64,000 bases of DNA from an uncultured Roseicyclus sp. (GTDB taxonomy: Bacteria > Pseudomonadota > Alphaproteobacteria > Rhodobacterales > Rhodobacteraceae): NCBI GenBank assembly GCA_947494975.1, contig CANLXA010000002.1, positions 744,001 to 808,000 on the forward strand, read 5' to 3'. The position numbers were made by a program, and so were the translations under genes. Below the pieces are notes generated by a model. The model saw nothing but the letters and a program-made list of their open reading frames with translations. It ran no database searches and had not been told where the DNA came from. This document shows, piece by piece, positions 8,926 to 17,060 of this stretch (positions are counted from its first letter, which is position 1; the number at the start of each line of letters is the position of its first letter).

Positions 8926-9792
8926 ATGGATGGGATTATTGCGGCAGTGCCAACACCAGTGGACAGCACGGGGGTGCCGATGCGCGACGTGTTCGTGGAG
9001 CAGTGCCAATGGGCCCTGACCCACGGGTGCGACGGGCTGAATATCCTCGGTTCAACCGGTGAGGCCAATTCGTTTGACACCGAAACGCGCCGGGTGGTGA
9101 TGGGATGGGCGGCGGAGGCCTGCCCGAAAGGGCGCCTGATGGTGGGCACCGGCACGCCGTCCTTGGCCGAGACGATTGCCCTGACTACAGCGGCTGATGA
9201 CCTCGGATATGGCGTGGCGCTGGTCTTGCCGCCCTATTACTACAAGCCCGCCAGCGATGCGGGGCTGATCGCTTGGTACCTGGCACTGCACCAGGCGTTG
9301 GGGGATCGGGCCATTCAGATCTATTTCTACAACTTCCCGCAAATGACCGGGTTGACGATACCGGTCGCGGTGATTGCCGAACTGGCGCGGCTGCATCCGG
9401 CGCGGTTTATTGGCGTCAAGGACAGCTCCGGCGACCTGGATTACGCGCGCGCGATTGTGGCGGCCAACGGCGCGTTGCGCGTGTTCCCGAGTTCGGAAAC
9501 CGTCCTGGCCCATGCGCGGGTGGATGGGTTTGCCGGCTGTATCTCTGCCACGGTGAACGTCACCGCACCGCTATGCGCCGAGGTATGGGCAAGCGAGGCC
9601 GCAGCGGACGGCGCAATGGAGGAGATCGCGCGCCAGCGTGGTGCACTGGCAGGGCCCAACCTGATCCCGAGCGTCAAGCACATGGTGGGTGTGCGTAGCG
9701 ATGACCCGACATGGCGCAGTGTTCTTCCTCCCTTCCTTCCATTGAAAGACGAAGACGCTGCCACGCTGGAGGCAACGTTGGCGCAGCGATGA
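8926..9792 (+). CDS. DapA/DHDPS family lyase-aldolase
   Basis: A 288-residue class I (Schiff-base) aldolase of the dihydrodipicolinate synthase / N-acetylneuraminate lyase superfamily. Visible features are the substrate carboxylate loop GSTGEA (42-47), the catalytic Tyr in YFYNFPQMTG (Tyr135) and the Schiff-base lysine in FIGVKDSSGD (Lys165). The start at 8926 has GAGGA 9 bases upstream; the frame is open 21 codons further. Its location beside a LysR gene and a carboxylate TRAP transporter, away from lysine genes, suggests a catabolic 2-oxo-acid aldolase or dehydratase instead of lysine synthesis. The substrate is unknown. Confidence 0.88.
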   Translation: MDGIIAAVPTPVDSTGVPMRDVFVEQCQWALTHGCDGLNILGSTGEANSFDTETRRVVMGWAAEACPKGRLMVGTGTPSLAETIALTTAADDLGYGVALVLPPYYYKPASDAGLIAWYLALHQALGDRAIQIYFYNFPQMTGLTIPVAVIAELARLHPARFIGVKDSSGDLDYARAIVAANGALRVFPSSETVLAHARVDGFAGCISATVNVTAPLCAEVWASEAAADGAMEEIARQRGALAGPNLIPSVKHMVGVRSDDPTWRSVLPPFLPLKDEDAATLEATLAQR

Positions 9793-9830
9793 TCCCTGTC
9801 GCCAGGCGGATGAGCGGCGCATGGTCTGAT

Positions 9831-10631
9831 TCATGATCGGACCACAAAGCCTTTCGCGATGTGGTTTCGCACGAAATAGATCATCGCCAGCCCCGGCAGG
9901 AGCGAGAACACCGTCATCGCCATGACAAGACCCACATCAGTTTGAAAGCCAAACAGATTGCTGATTGCCATGGTGATCGGCTTTCCGTCCGTCACTGTCA
10001 GGGTCCTGGCGAACACGACCTCGACCCAAGAAAAGACGAAGCAGAAGAAGGCGGCTACACCGATGCCCGGGGCGATGACCGGGATCAGGTACTTCATGAA
10101 AAAGCCAACTGTGGAATAGCCATCCAGCGTTGCGGCTTCGTCATATTGGCGCGGGACGGCGGAAATGAAGCTTTCCAATATCCAGATCGCGATGGGTACG
10201 TTGAAGACACAATGCACCAGCGCGATGCCAACGGGCGTATTGATCAGGTTTAGCTGCGAAAACAGGATGAATACCGGCAGCGACAGGACAACCGGCGGCG
10301 TTACGCGAAACGCCAGAAGCGTTATGAAAAACGCCCTGCGGCCACGGAAGGCATGCCGTGAAAAGGCGTAGGCCGCGGGCAGGGCGACCAGCAGGGTCAG
10401 GGCCACGTTCAAGGTAACGTAGGTGACCGAGTTGATCAGCGACGCGGTCAAGGCCGGGCTGGCAAAGATGTTCCGGTAGTTCATCAACGTGAAGCTGCCA
10501 AGCTGTGCCTCATCGGTGCCGAGGGTTGATGTTATGCTGAGCTGCACGACTTGAAAGAACGGCAGCAGGATGAACAGGGCGAGCGCCATGAAAGACAGGG
10601 CGGCTGCAAGGCGTCGGGCCGCCAGAATCAT
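9831..10631 (-). CDS. ABC transporter permease, MalG type (second glycerol-type pair)
   Basis: A 266-residue permease with six predicted membrane helices and the EAA loop DEAATLDGYSTVGFFMKYLIPVIAPG. It is a clear paralogue of the GlpQ-like protein at 15809: both share VALPAAYAFSR, HCVFNVPIAIWILE, GIGVAAFFCFVFSWVE and the C-terminal YFVRNHIAKGF patterns with small changes. It lies 18 bases downstream of its partner permease and 38 bases from the convergent DapA-like gene. No ATPase or binding protein is on this strand, so it probably borrows those of the divergent operon. Confidence 0.9.
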   Translation of the reverse strand: MILAARRLAAALSFMALALFILLPFFQVVQLSITSTLGTDEAQLGSFTLMNYRNIFASPALTASLINSVTYVTLNVALTLLVALPAAYAFSRHAFRGRRAFFITLLAFRVTPPVVLSLPVFILFSQLNLINTPVGIALVHCVFNVPIAIWILESFISAVPRQYDEAATLDGYSTVGFFMKYLIPVIAPGIGVAAFFCFVFSWVEVVFARTLTVTDGKPITMAISNLFGFQTDVGLVMAMTVFSLLPGLAMIYFVRNHIAKGFVVRS

Positions 10632-10649
10632 GATAGTGTCTCTCGCATG

Positions 10650-11522
10650 TCAATCATGGCGTCTTTGGGCCGCCGAGCTGCGCAGGAACACCCACACCAC
10701 GAAAAGCGTCATTACAAAGTAAATCATGGAGCGCGCCGCGGCGGGCCCATAGTCGAACCCGCGCATCTCTTCGCCAAGGTCGAGGGTCAGGAACGCAGTG
10801 GCCGCCGCAGGCCCGCCTGCGTTGATGCCGAAGGCCTCCGTGTAGATCATCAAGCTATCCATGAAGCGCAGAAGCAGGGCCATCAGCAGCACGTTGCGCA
10901 TGGCCGGGAACTGGATCCAGCGGAAGACCTGCCATCGCGACGCCTGGTCGATCGATGCCGCCTGATAGTGGCTGGGCGAGATGCTGGCGAGGCCGGAATA
11001 GGCAAGGATCGCAACAAGGCCGATCCAGTGCCACGTGTCCATCGCAACGATCAGAGCCCAGGTGTGTATCGCGTTGAATTTGTAGTCGAAAGTGAGGTTC
11101 ATGCGGTTCAGCGCGATGCCGATCATGCCGGTATCGATGTCGACAAGGCTTAACCAGATGATCGGGATCATGTTCCATGGCACCACGAGCGGAAGAGCTA
11201 GGAGGATCAGGGTCGACGTCCTGAATGGACCTTCGCGGGGGATCATCAGGGCGATGCAGATGCCGAGCGGAAACTGGAGGCCAAGGACGACCAGCGAGAA
11301 GGTGAGACTCCGCAGAAAGCTCTCGTAGAACCGTGCGGATGTCAGCAGATCAACATACCAATGGCCGCCAACCCAGACCCGCGAGTCAAGTGTGAAGATG
11401 TCGTAGAACGAGTATTCGAACACGATGAACAGCGGGATCACGCCCACCAGCACCATCGTGAGGATCGCCGGCAAGAGCAGCAGCCACAGGCGCGTTGCCG
11501 GCATCTGACCTAGCCTATGCAT
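10650..11522 (-). CDS. ABC transporter permease, MalF type (second glycerol-type pair)
   Basis: A 290-residue six-helix permease. The cytoplasmic EAA loop reads HYQAASIDQASRWQVFRWIQFP, nearly matching the GlpP-like protein at 14936 (YYQAAKIDQASRWKVFRYIELP), as do ALPLVVPWNMIPIIW, AMDTWHWIGLVAILAYSGL and LLRFMDSLMIYTEAF. It is 70 bases downstream of the DeoR regulator and 18 bases before the MalG-type gene, so the three form a minus-strand operon. Duplication within the locus is the simplest origin. It may form an alternative channel for the same or a related polyol. Confidence 0.9.
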   Translation of the reverse strand: MHRLGQMPATRLWLLLLPAILTMVLVGVIPLFIVFEYSFYDIFTLDSRVWVGGHWYVDLLTSARFYESFLRSLTFSLVVLGLQFPLGICIALMIPREGPFRTSTLILLALPLVVPWNMIPIIWLSLVDIDTGMIGIALNRMNLTFDYKFNAIHTWALIVAMDTWHWIGLVAILAYSGLASISPSHYQAASIDQASRWQVFRWIQFPAMRNVLLMALLLRFMDSLMIYTEAFGINAGGPAAATAFLTLDLGEEMRGFDYGPAAARSMIYFVMTLFVVWVFLRSSAAQRRHD

Positions 11523-11592
11523 GGCTTATCCCATTTGAATGACTTGGATCACGGGATCGATCGCTGGTCGGTCCGATCGGCCGTGACATGGG

Positions 11593-12354
11593 CTATTCGC
11601 TGAAATGGAGATCGACACCCCAGGCGGCACATTGAGCGGCGAGGGATTTGTCGAGTTTCCGGTCGGTGAAAAAGCCGTCCACATCCTCCAGCGAGCAAAT
11701 GCGTGCAGGCGCGGTGCGTTCGAATTTGGTGTGATCCGCGACCAGATAGGTCGTGCGCGACCGCGCTACGATGGCCTGGCTGACACCGACCTCCTGCACG
11801 TCGAAATCAAGCACGTCGCCGTCAAGGTCGATGGCCGAACACCCGATGACGGCGTAGTCGAATTTGAAGTTCTTGATCGTGTCCACGGCCAAGGGGCCGA
11901 CCAGGCCGCCATCGGCCCGGCGCAACGTGCCACCGGTCACGAAAATCTCGATCCCGGCGCTTTTTGACAGGATATTCGCGACGTTAAGGTTGTTGGTAAT
12001 CACCAAAAGGTTCTCATGCTGCCTGAGCCGTTCGGCCACGGCCTCGGTGCTCGTTCCGATATTCAGGAAGACCGAGCAATCGTTCGGAATCGCGGCGGCG
12101 CACGCGCGGGCGATCCGATCTTTCGCCTCGGTCTGTAGCGCGCGGCGATCCTCATAGGCAAAGTTGTTCGTTCCCGAGGCAGGCATTGCACCGCCGTGGA
12201 CGCGGTTCAGAAGGCCCGCCTGATCGAGTTCGGACAGGTCACGGCGGATGGTCTGAAGCGTGACGCCAAAGTGCGTGGCCAGTCCCTCGACGGTCACTTT
12301 CCCATCGCGATCCGCGATGTCCAGTATCTCGGTTTGCCGAAATCCCAGCGGCAC
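11593..12354 (-). CDS. glpR: DeoR family transcriptional regulator (GlpR-like)
   Basis: A 253-residue DeoR/GlpR repressor. The N-terminal helix-turn-helix covers residues 6-57 (RQTEILDIADRDGKVTVEGLATHFGVTLQTIRRDLSEL), followed by the NRVHGGA hinge and a DeoR C-terminal sugar-phosphate sensor with NIGTSTEAVAERL, ITNNLNVANIL, VTGGTLRR and DHTKFER. GlpR proteins respond to glycerol 3-phosphate. It starts with GTG and is divergent from the glycerol-type ABC operon, with palindromic sites between them. It would repress both directions, including the downstream permease pair. Confidence 0.88.
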   Translation of the reverse strand: MPLGFRQTEILDIADRDGKVTVEGLATHFGVTLQTIRRDLSELDQAGLLNRVHGGAMPASGTNNFAYEDRRALQTEAKDRIARACAAAIPNDCSVFLNIGTSTEAVAERLRQHENLLVITNNLNVANILSKSAGIEIFVTGGTLRRADGGLVGPLAVDTIKNFKFDYAVIGCSAIDLDGDVLDFDVQEVGVSQAIVARSRTTYLVADHTKFERTAPARICSLEDVDGFFTDRKLDKSLAAQCAAWGVDLHFSE

Positions 12355-12751
12355 ACAACACCCTCAATCGGGCCGCACAGCGCGGCACGTCTGCCCACTT
12401 CTATACGCATCGGCTGGGATTTGTGAATGGAAAACGAACATTCGTTTCTGTTCAAAACAGTACAAATGATCGCACCAGAGGTACGGGTTTAGATTTTTTA
12501 TGTCCATAAAGCAGACAGTTAAACGGAAAACCAAAAAGGAAAGCGAACATTTGGTTAGAAACGCCTTTCCTTTTCGTTCGGTTTGTTCAACCATCTGTGC
12601 CGGGAGGACGGCAAGTGCGCACGAAAGCGGCAACAGGTGATATCGAAAACCACCATAGCATGCGCGGCGCGCAGTATGGTGAGAATTCGTCCGAACGGAT
12701 CGCTGCGTATTGCGGGCGCTGGTGTCTCACGACTCATGCGGGAGGTGCGCG
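12355..12751. promoter_or_regulatory. Divergent control region between glpR and the glpS operon, with GlpR-operator candidates
   Basis: A 397-base AT-richer gap. It holds a 7-bp inverted repeat AAACGAA-CA-TTCGTTT (12432-12447), a related GCGAACATTTGG element (12543-12554), and TTTTCGTTCGGTTT (12571-12584), which carries the same half-site. Repeated CGAA/TTCG half-sites are typical of DeoR/GlpR operators. The first lies close to the glpR start and the others towards glpS. No gene is visible in the gap. Confidence 0.6.
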
Positions 12752-13840
12752 ATGAGCCTGATCCTGGACAACGTCACCAAAGTGGTTGGGGCCGAGACCC
12801 ATATCCATGAAACGCACCTGGAGCTTGAGAAGGGCACCATGAACGTCCTTCTTGGGCCAACGCTCGCGGGAAAGACATCGCTCATGCGGCTGATGGCGGG
12901 GCTGGATGTCCCCAATACCGGCCGCATCATCTGGAACAGCGATGACGTGACCGGGATGCGCGTGCAAGATCGCCGCGTCGCGATGGTCTACCAGCAATTC
13001 ATCAACTACCCGTCGATGAGCGTGTACGAAAACATCGCGTCGCCCCTGCGCTTGATGGGCAAGTCCCGCAAGGAGATCGATGACGCGGTTCACAAGACCG
13101 CCGATCTGATGCAGCTCACTCCCATGTTGCAGCGCAAGCCGTTGGAGTTATCGGGCGGGCAGCAGCAGCGCTGCGCTTTGGCGCGGGCGCTTGTGAAGGA
13201 TGCCGGACTGGTTCTTTTGGACGAACCGTTGGCAAACCTTGACTACAAGCTGCGCGAGGAACTGCGCGCCGAGATCCCCCGCATCTTCGAGGAGTCGGGT
13301 GCCATCTTCGTCTACGCGACGACCGAGCCGGAGGAGGCGCTCCTTCTGGGTGGCAATACGGCCACGATGTGGGAGGGACGAGTGACGCAATTCGGCGCGA
13401 CGCCGTCGGTCTACCGATCCCCGGTCGATGCAACGACAGCGCGTGTTTTCTCGGATCCGCCGATGAATTTCCTCAAGATCAGGAAGGCCGGATCCCAACT
13501 TCACTTTGGCGACGGGCAGGCAGCCCTTGCCACGAACAGCCACGTCGATCTGCCGGATGGCACGTATCTGGCCGGGTTTCGCCCCAACCATCTGGAGCTT
13601 GAGAAACATACGACCGATGCGCTGGAATTCTCGACCAAACTGATGGTGACCGAGATCACCGGATCAGAGACGTTCATACATCTCGACCATCACGGCGATC
13701 GCTGGGTTGGTTTGATCCACGGCATCCGCGATCTGGAATTGGGCGCACAGCTGACTGCGTATCTCGATCCCACCCATGTCTATATTTTCGCGGAAGACGG
13801 TGGCCTCGTTGCGCCGGCGTCTTATGCGTCCGCGGCCTGA
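12752..13840 (+). CDS. glpS: Glycerol-type ABC transporter ATP-binding protein GlpS
   Basis: A 362-residue MalK-like ATPase with a C-terminal TOBE-like regulatory domain. Walker A is the atypical GPTLAGKTS (35-43), the signature LSGGQQQR (133-140) is intact and Walker B is LVLLDEP (153-159). The switch or H-loop reads YATTEPEEA (188-196), so Thr191 stands where the usual histidine is. This pattern is typical of GlpS in GlpSTPQUV glycerol importers and complements the degenerate signature of the next gene. The start at 12752 has GGGAGG 6-11 bases upstream. It is the first gene of the operon. Confidence 0.88.
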   Translation: MSLILDNVTKVVGAETHIHETHLELEKGTMNVLLGPTLAGKTSLMRLMAGLDVPNTGRIIWNSDDVTGMRVQDRRVAMVYQQFINYPSMSVYENIASPLRLMGKSRKEIDDAVHKTADLMQLTPMLQRKPLELSGGQQQRCALARALVKDAGLVLLDEPLANLDYKLREELRAEIPRIFEESGAIFVYATTEPEEALLLGGNTATMWEGRVTQFGATPSVYRSPVDATTARVFSDPPMNFLKIRKAGSQLHFGDGQAALATNSHVDLPDGTYLAGFRPNHLELEKHTTDALEFSTKLMVTEITGSETFIHLDHHGDRWVGLIHGIRDLELGAQLTAYLDPTHVYIFAEDGGLVAPASYASAA

Positions 13841-13850
13841 GGGGACGGAG

Positions 13851-14939
13851 ATGGCAAAGATCACGCTCAGCAATCTGGCGCATTCCTACTTCCCCAACCC
13901 GAGCGGCGACGAGGATTATGCACTCAAGGAGCTGAACCACGATTGGGTGGACGGGGAGGCTTACGCTCTCCTGGGGGCATCGGGGTGCGGCAAGTCCACG
14001 CTTCTCAACATCATCTCCGGCCTGCTGGTGCCCTCGCGCGGGCGAATCCTCTTTGACGACAAGGACGTAACCGAGGCGCCGACGGCCGAACGCAATATTG
14101 CGCAGGTGTTTCAGTTCCCCGTGGTCTACGACACCATGACCGTCCGCGACAACTTGGCCTTTCCCCTGCGCAATCGGGGGGCGGATGCGACCTATGTGCA
14201 GCAGCGCGTGCAGGAAATTGCGCGCATGATCGGCATGGAGGAGCAACTGAACCGCAAGGCCCGGGGGCTGACGGCAGACGCCAAACAGAAGATCTCGCTA
14301 GGACGCGGCATGGTTCGGGAAGACGTCAACGCGCTGCTGTTCGATGAGCCTTTGACGGTGATCGACCCGCATATGAAGTGGGAACTTCGGACTCAGCTGA
14401 AAGCGCTCCATCACGAGTTTGGCCACACGATGATCTACGTGACCCATGACCAAACCGAGGCGCTTACCTTCGCCGACAAGGTTGTGGTGATGTATGATGG
14501 GCGTGTGGTTCAGATGGGCACGCCACAGGAGTTGTTCGAACAGCCTGAACACACATTTGTCGGCTATTTCATCGGATCTCCCGGCATGAACGTGCTGGAC
14601 GCCAGCGTGGATGGAACAACGGCAATCGTGGCGGGCCGCAACGTTCCGCTGGGCAAGCCCTATGCGGCGCTGACCGGCAAAGTGGAGCTCGGAGTGCGAC
14701 CGGAATTCGTCCAATTGACATCCGATGAGGGGGGCATTCCAGCGAAAATCCGCCGTGTCGAGGATGTGGGCCGCCACAAGATAGTTCGGCTGGATATATC
14801 CGGTCAGTCGGTTGATGCGATCATCGCCGAGGCCGACCCGGTCCCGTCGGGAAGCACCTTCGTGTCTTTCGATCAGGCGGGCATCAACATCTACGCCGAG
14901 GATTGGCGCGTGGATCCGATCCGGGAGAGCGCGGCATGA
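13851..14939 (+). CDS. glpT: Glycerol-type ABC transporter ATP-binding protein GlpT
   Basis: A 362-residue MalK-like ATPase partner. Walker A GASGCGKST (42-50), the Q-loop, Walker B (LLFDEPL) and the H-loop His199 (YVTHDQTEAL) are canonical. The ABC signature is degenerate: LTADAKQKIS stands where LSGGQQQR is expected (from residue 140). In the GlpS-GlpT heterodimer this leaves one canonical composite ATP site and one degenerate one. It starts 10 bases after glpS and overlaps glpP by 4 bases (ATGA), indicating translational coupling. The name is from Rhizobium glycerol uptake genes, not the E. coli G3P antiporter. Confidence 0.88.
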   Translation: MAKITLSNLAHSYFPNPSGDEDYALKELNHDWVDGEAYALLGASGCGKSTLLNIISGLLVPSRGRILFDDKDVTEAPTAERNIAQVFQFPVVYDTMTVRDNLAFPLRNRGADATYVQQRVQEIARMIGMEEQLNRKARGLTADAKQKISLGRGMVREDVNALLFDEPLTVIDPHMKWELRTQLKALHHEFGHTMIYVTHDQTEALTFADKVVVMYDGRVVQMGTPQELFEQPEHTFVGYFIGSPGMNVLDASVDGTTAIVAGRNVPLGKPYAALTGKVELGVRPEFVQLTSDEGGIPAKIRRVEDVGRHKIVRLDISGQSVDAIIAEADPVPSGSTFVSFDQAGINIYAEDWRVDPIRESAA

Positions 14940-15808
14940 ACAAGACCGTCAACCAAAAGGCGTGGTTCCTGATCCTGCCGGTTCTGGTGCTTGTGGGCTT
15001 TTCCGCCGTGGTGCCACTTATGACGGTGGTGAATTATTCGGTTCAGGACACGTTCGGGAATAACGTCTTTTTCCCCGCAGGCCTCGATTGGTTCCGCACC
15101 AATCTGCAATCGGACCGGATGTGGGATAGCCTGCAACGACAGTTGATTTTCTCGGCCATCATCTTGCTGATCCAGATCCCCCTCGGCATCCTGATCGCGC
15201 TGAACATGCCCAAACGGGGTTTCTGGGCCTCGCTCTGCCTGGTGTTGATGTCGCTGCCTCTGCTGATCCCGTGGAACGTGGTCGGCACGATCTGGCAAAT
15301 CTTCGGCCGGGCCGACATCGGCCTTCTTGGCTACACGCTGTCCGAGATGGGGATCGATTATAACTATACCCAAGATTGGGTGGACGCCTGGATCACGCTG
15401 GTCGTGATGGATGTCTGGCATTGGACATCGCTGGTGGCCCTTCTGGCCTATGCCGGCCTGCAATCGATCCCCGACGCCTATTATCAGGCGGCCAAGATCG
15501 ATCAGGCGAGCCGGTGGAAGGTGTTCCGCTATATCGAATTGCCCAAGATGCAGGGCGTGTTGATGATCGCGATTCTGCTGCGGTTCATGGACAGCTTCAT
15601 GATCTATACCGAGCCCTTCGTTGTCACCGGCGGTGGCCCCGGCAGCTCCACCAATTTCCTGTCCATCGATCTTGTGAACATGGCGCTGAACCAGATGGAT
15701 CTGGGGCCCGCGGCCTCCTACTCGATCATGTATTACCTCGTGATCTTGCTGATTTCATACGTGTTCTACACGATCATGGTGAACCTCGACAAACGGGATG
15801 GCGTGTAA
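14936..15808 (+). CDS. glpP: Glycerol-type ABC transporter permease GlpP
   Basis: A 290-residue MalF-type permease with six hydrophobic helices and the EAA loop YYQAAKIDQASRWKVFRYIELPKMQG. The start at 14936 overlaps the glpT stop in the ATGA arrangement. It is followed immediately by glpQ with no spacer. It pairs with GlpQ to form the inner-membrane channel through which the glycerol-type substrate passes after delivery by the large binding protein. A close paralogue lies on the minus strand at 10650. Confidence 0.9.
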   Translation: MNKTVNQKAWFLILPVLVLVGFSAVVPLMTVVNYSVQDTFGNNVFFPAGLDWFRTNLQSDRMWDSLQRQLIFSAIILLIQIPLGILIALNMPKRGFWASLCLVLMSLPLLIPWNVVGTIWQIFGRADIGLLGYTLSEMGIDYNYTQDWVDAWITLVVMDVWHWTSLVALLAYAGLQSIPDAYYQAAKIDQASRWKVFRYIELPKMQGVLMIAILLRFMDSFMIYTEPFVVTGGGPGSSTNFLSIDLVNMALNQMDLGPAASYSIMYYLVILLISYVFYTIMVNLDKRDGV

Positions 15809-16666
<858 letters not shown>

Positions 16667-16690
16667 ACAGGCAGGAAGGGGAAACCTGAT

Positions 16691-16963
16691 ATGTCTTGGA
16701 TGGCCTGGACGACAGAAACCGCAATTTTCTTTGCCGTGATCGCCGCCATTCTTGCGGTCATGACCTTTCTGGCGATCAGATACCCGGAGACGCCGCGCGT
16801 CGGAATTCTCCGCATTGAAACGACACGTGGTGATCGCCTGTTCATCACGCTTCTCGGCTCCGCCTTCATCAACCTGGCGTGGCTCGGATGGGAGATCGGG
16901 CCGCAACCCTACGCGCTTCTGGTCTGTCTGGTCTACGGCGCGGCGGTGTTCCGCTGGGTCTGA
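16691..16963 (+). CDS. glpU: DUF2160 small membrane protein (GlpU-like)
   Basis: A 90-residue protein with three or so hydrophobic helices (about 10-30, 50-68 and 72-88) and the conserved polar loop PETPRVGILRIETTRGDRLF that defines DUF2160. In Rhizobium and related bacteria this gene always sits between the permeases and the large binding protein of the glycerol ABC operon and is called glpU; its role is unknown. It lies 24 bases after glpQ and its presence is strong support for the glycerol assignment of the whole operon. Confidence 0.88.
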   Translation: MSWMAWTTETAIFFAVIAAILAVMTFLAIRYPETPRVGILRIETTRGDRLFITLLGSAFINLAWLGWEIGPQPYALLVCLVYGAAVFRWV

Positions 16964-17060
16964 CAACGCAGGATTACGTGAGAGGGGTGGACGCGTTGGG
17001 TCAACGCCCATCGGGTCGCCCGCCAGAAATACAAGTTCCTAACCAGCTAGGGAGAAAAGC

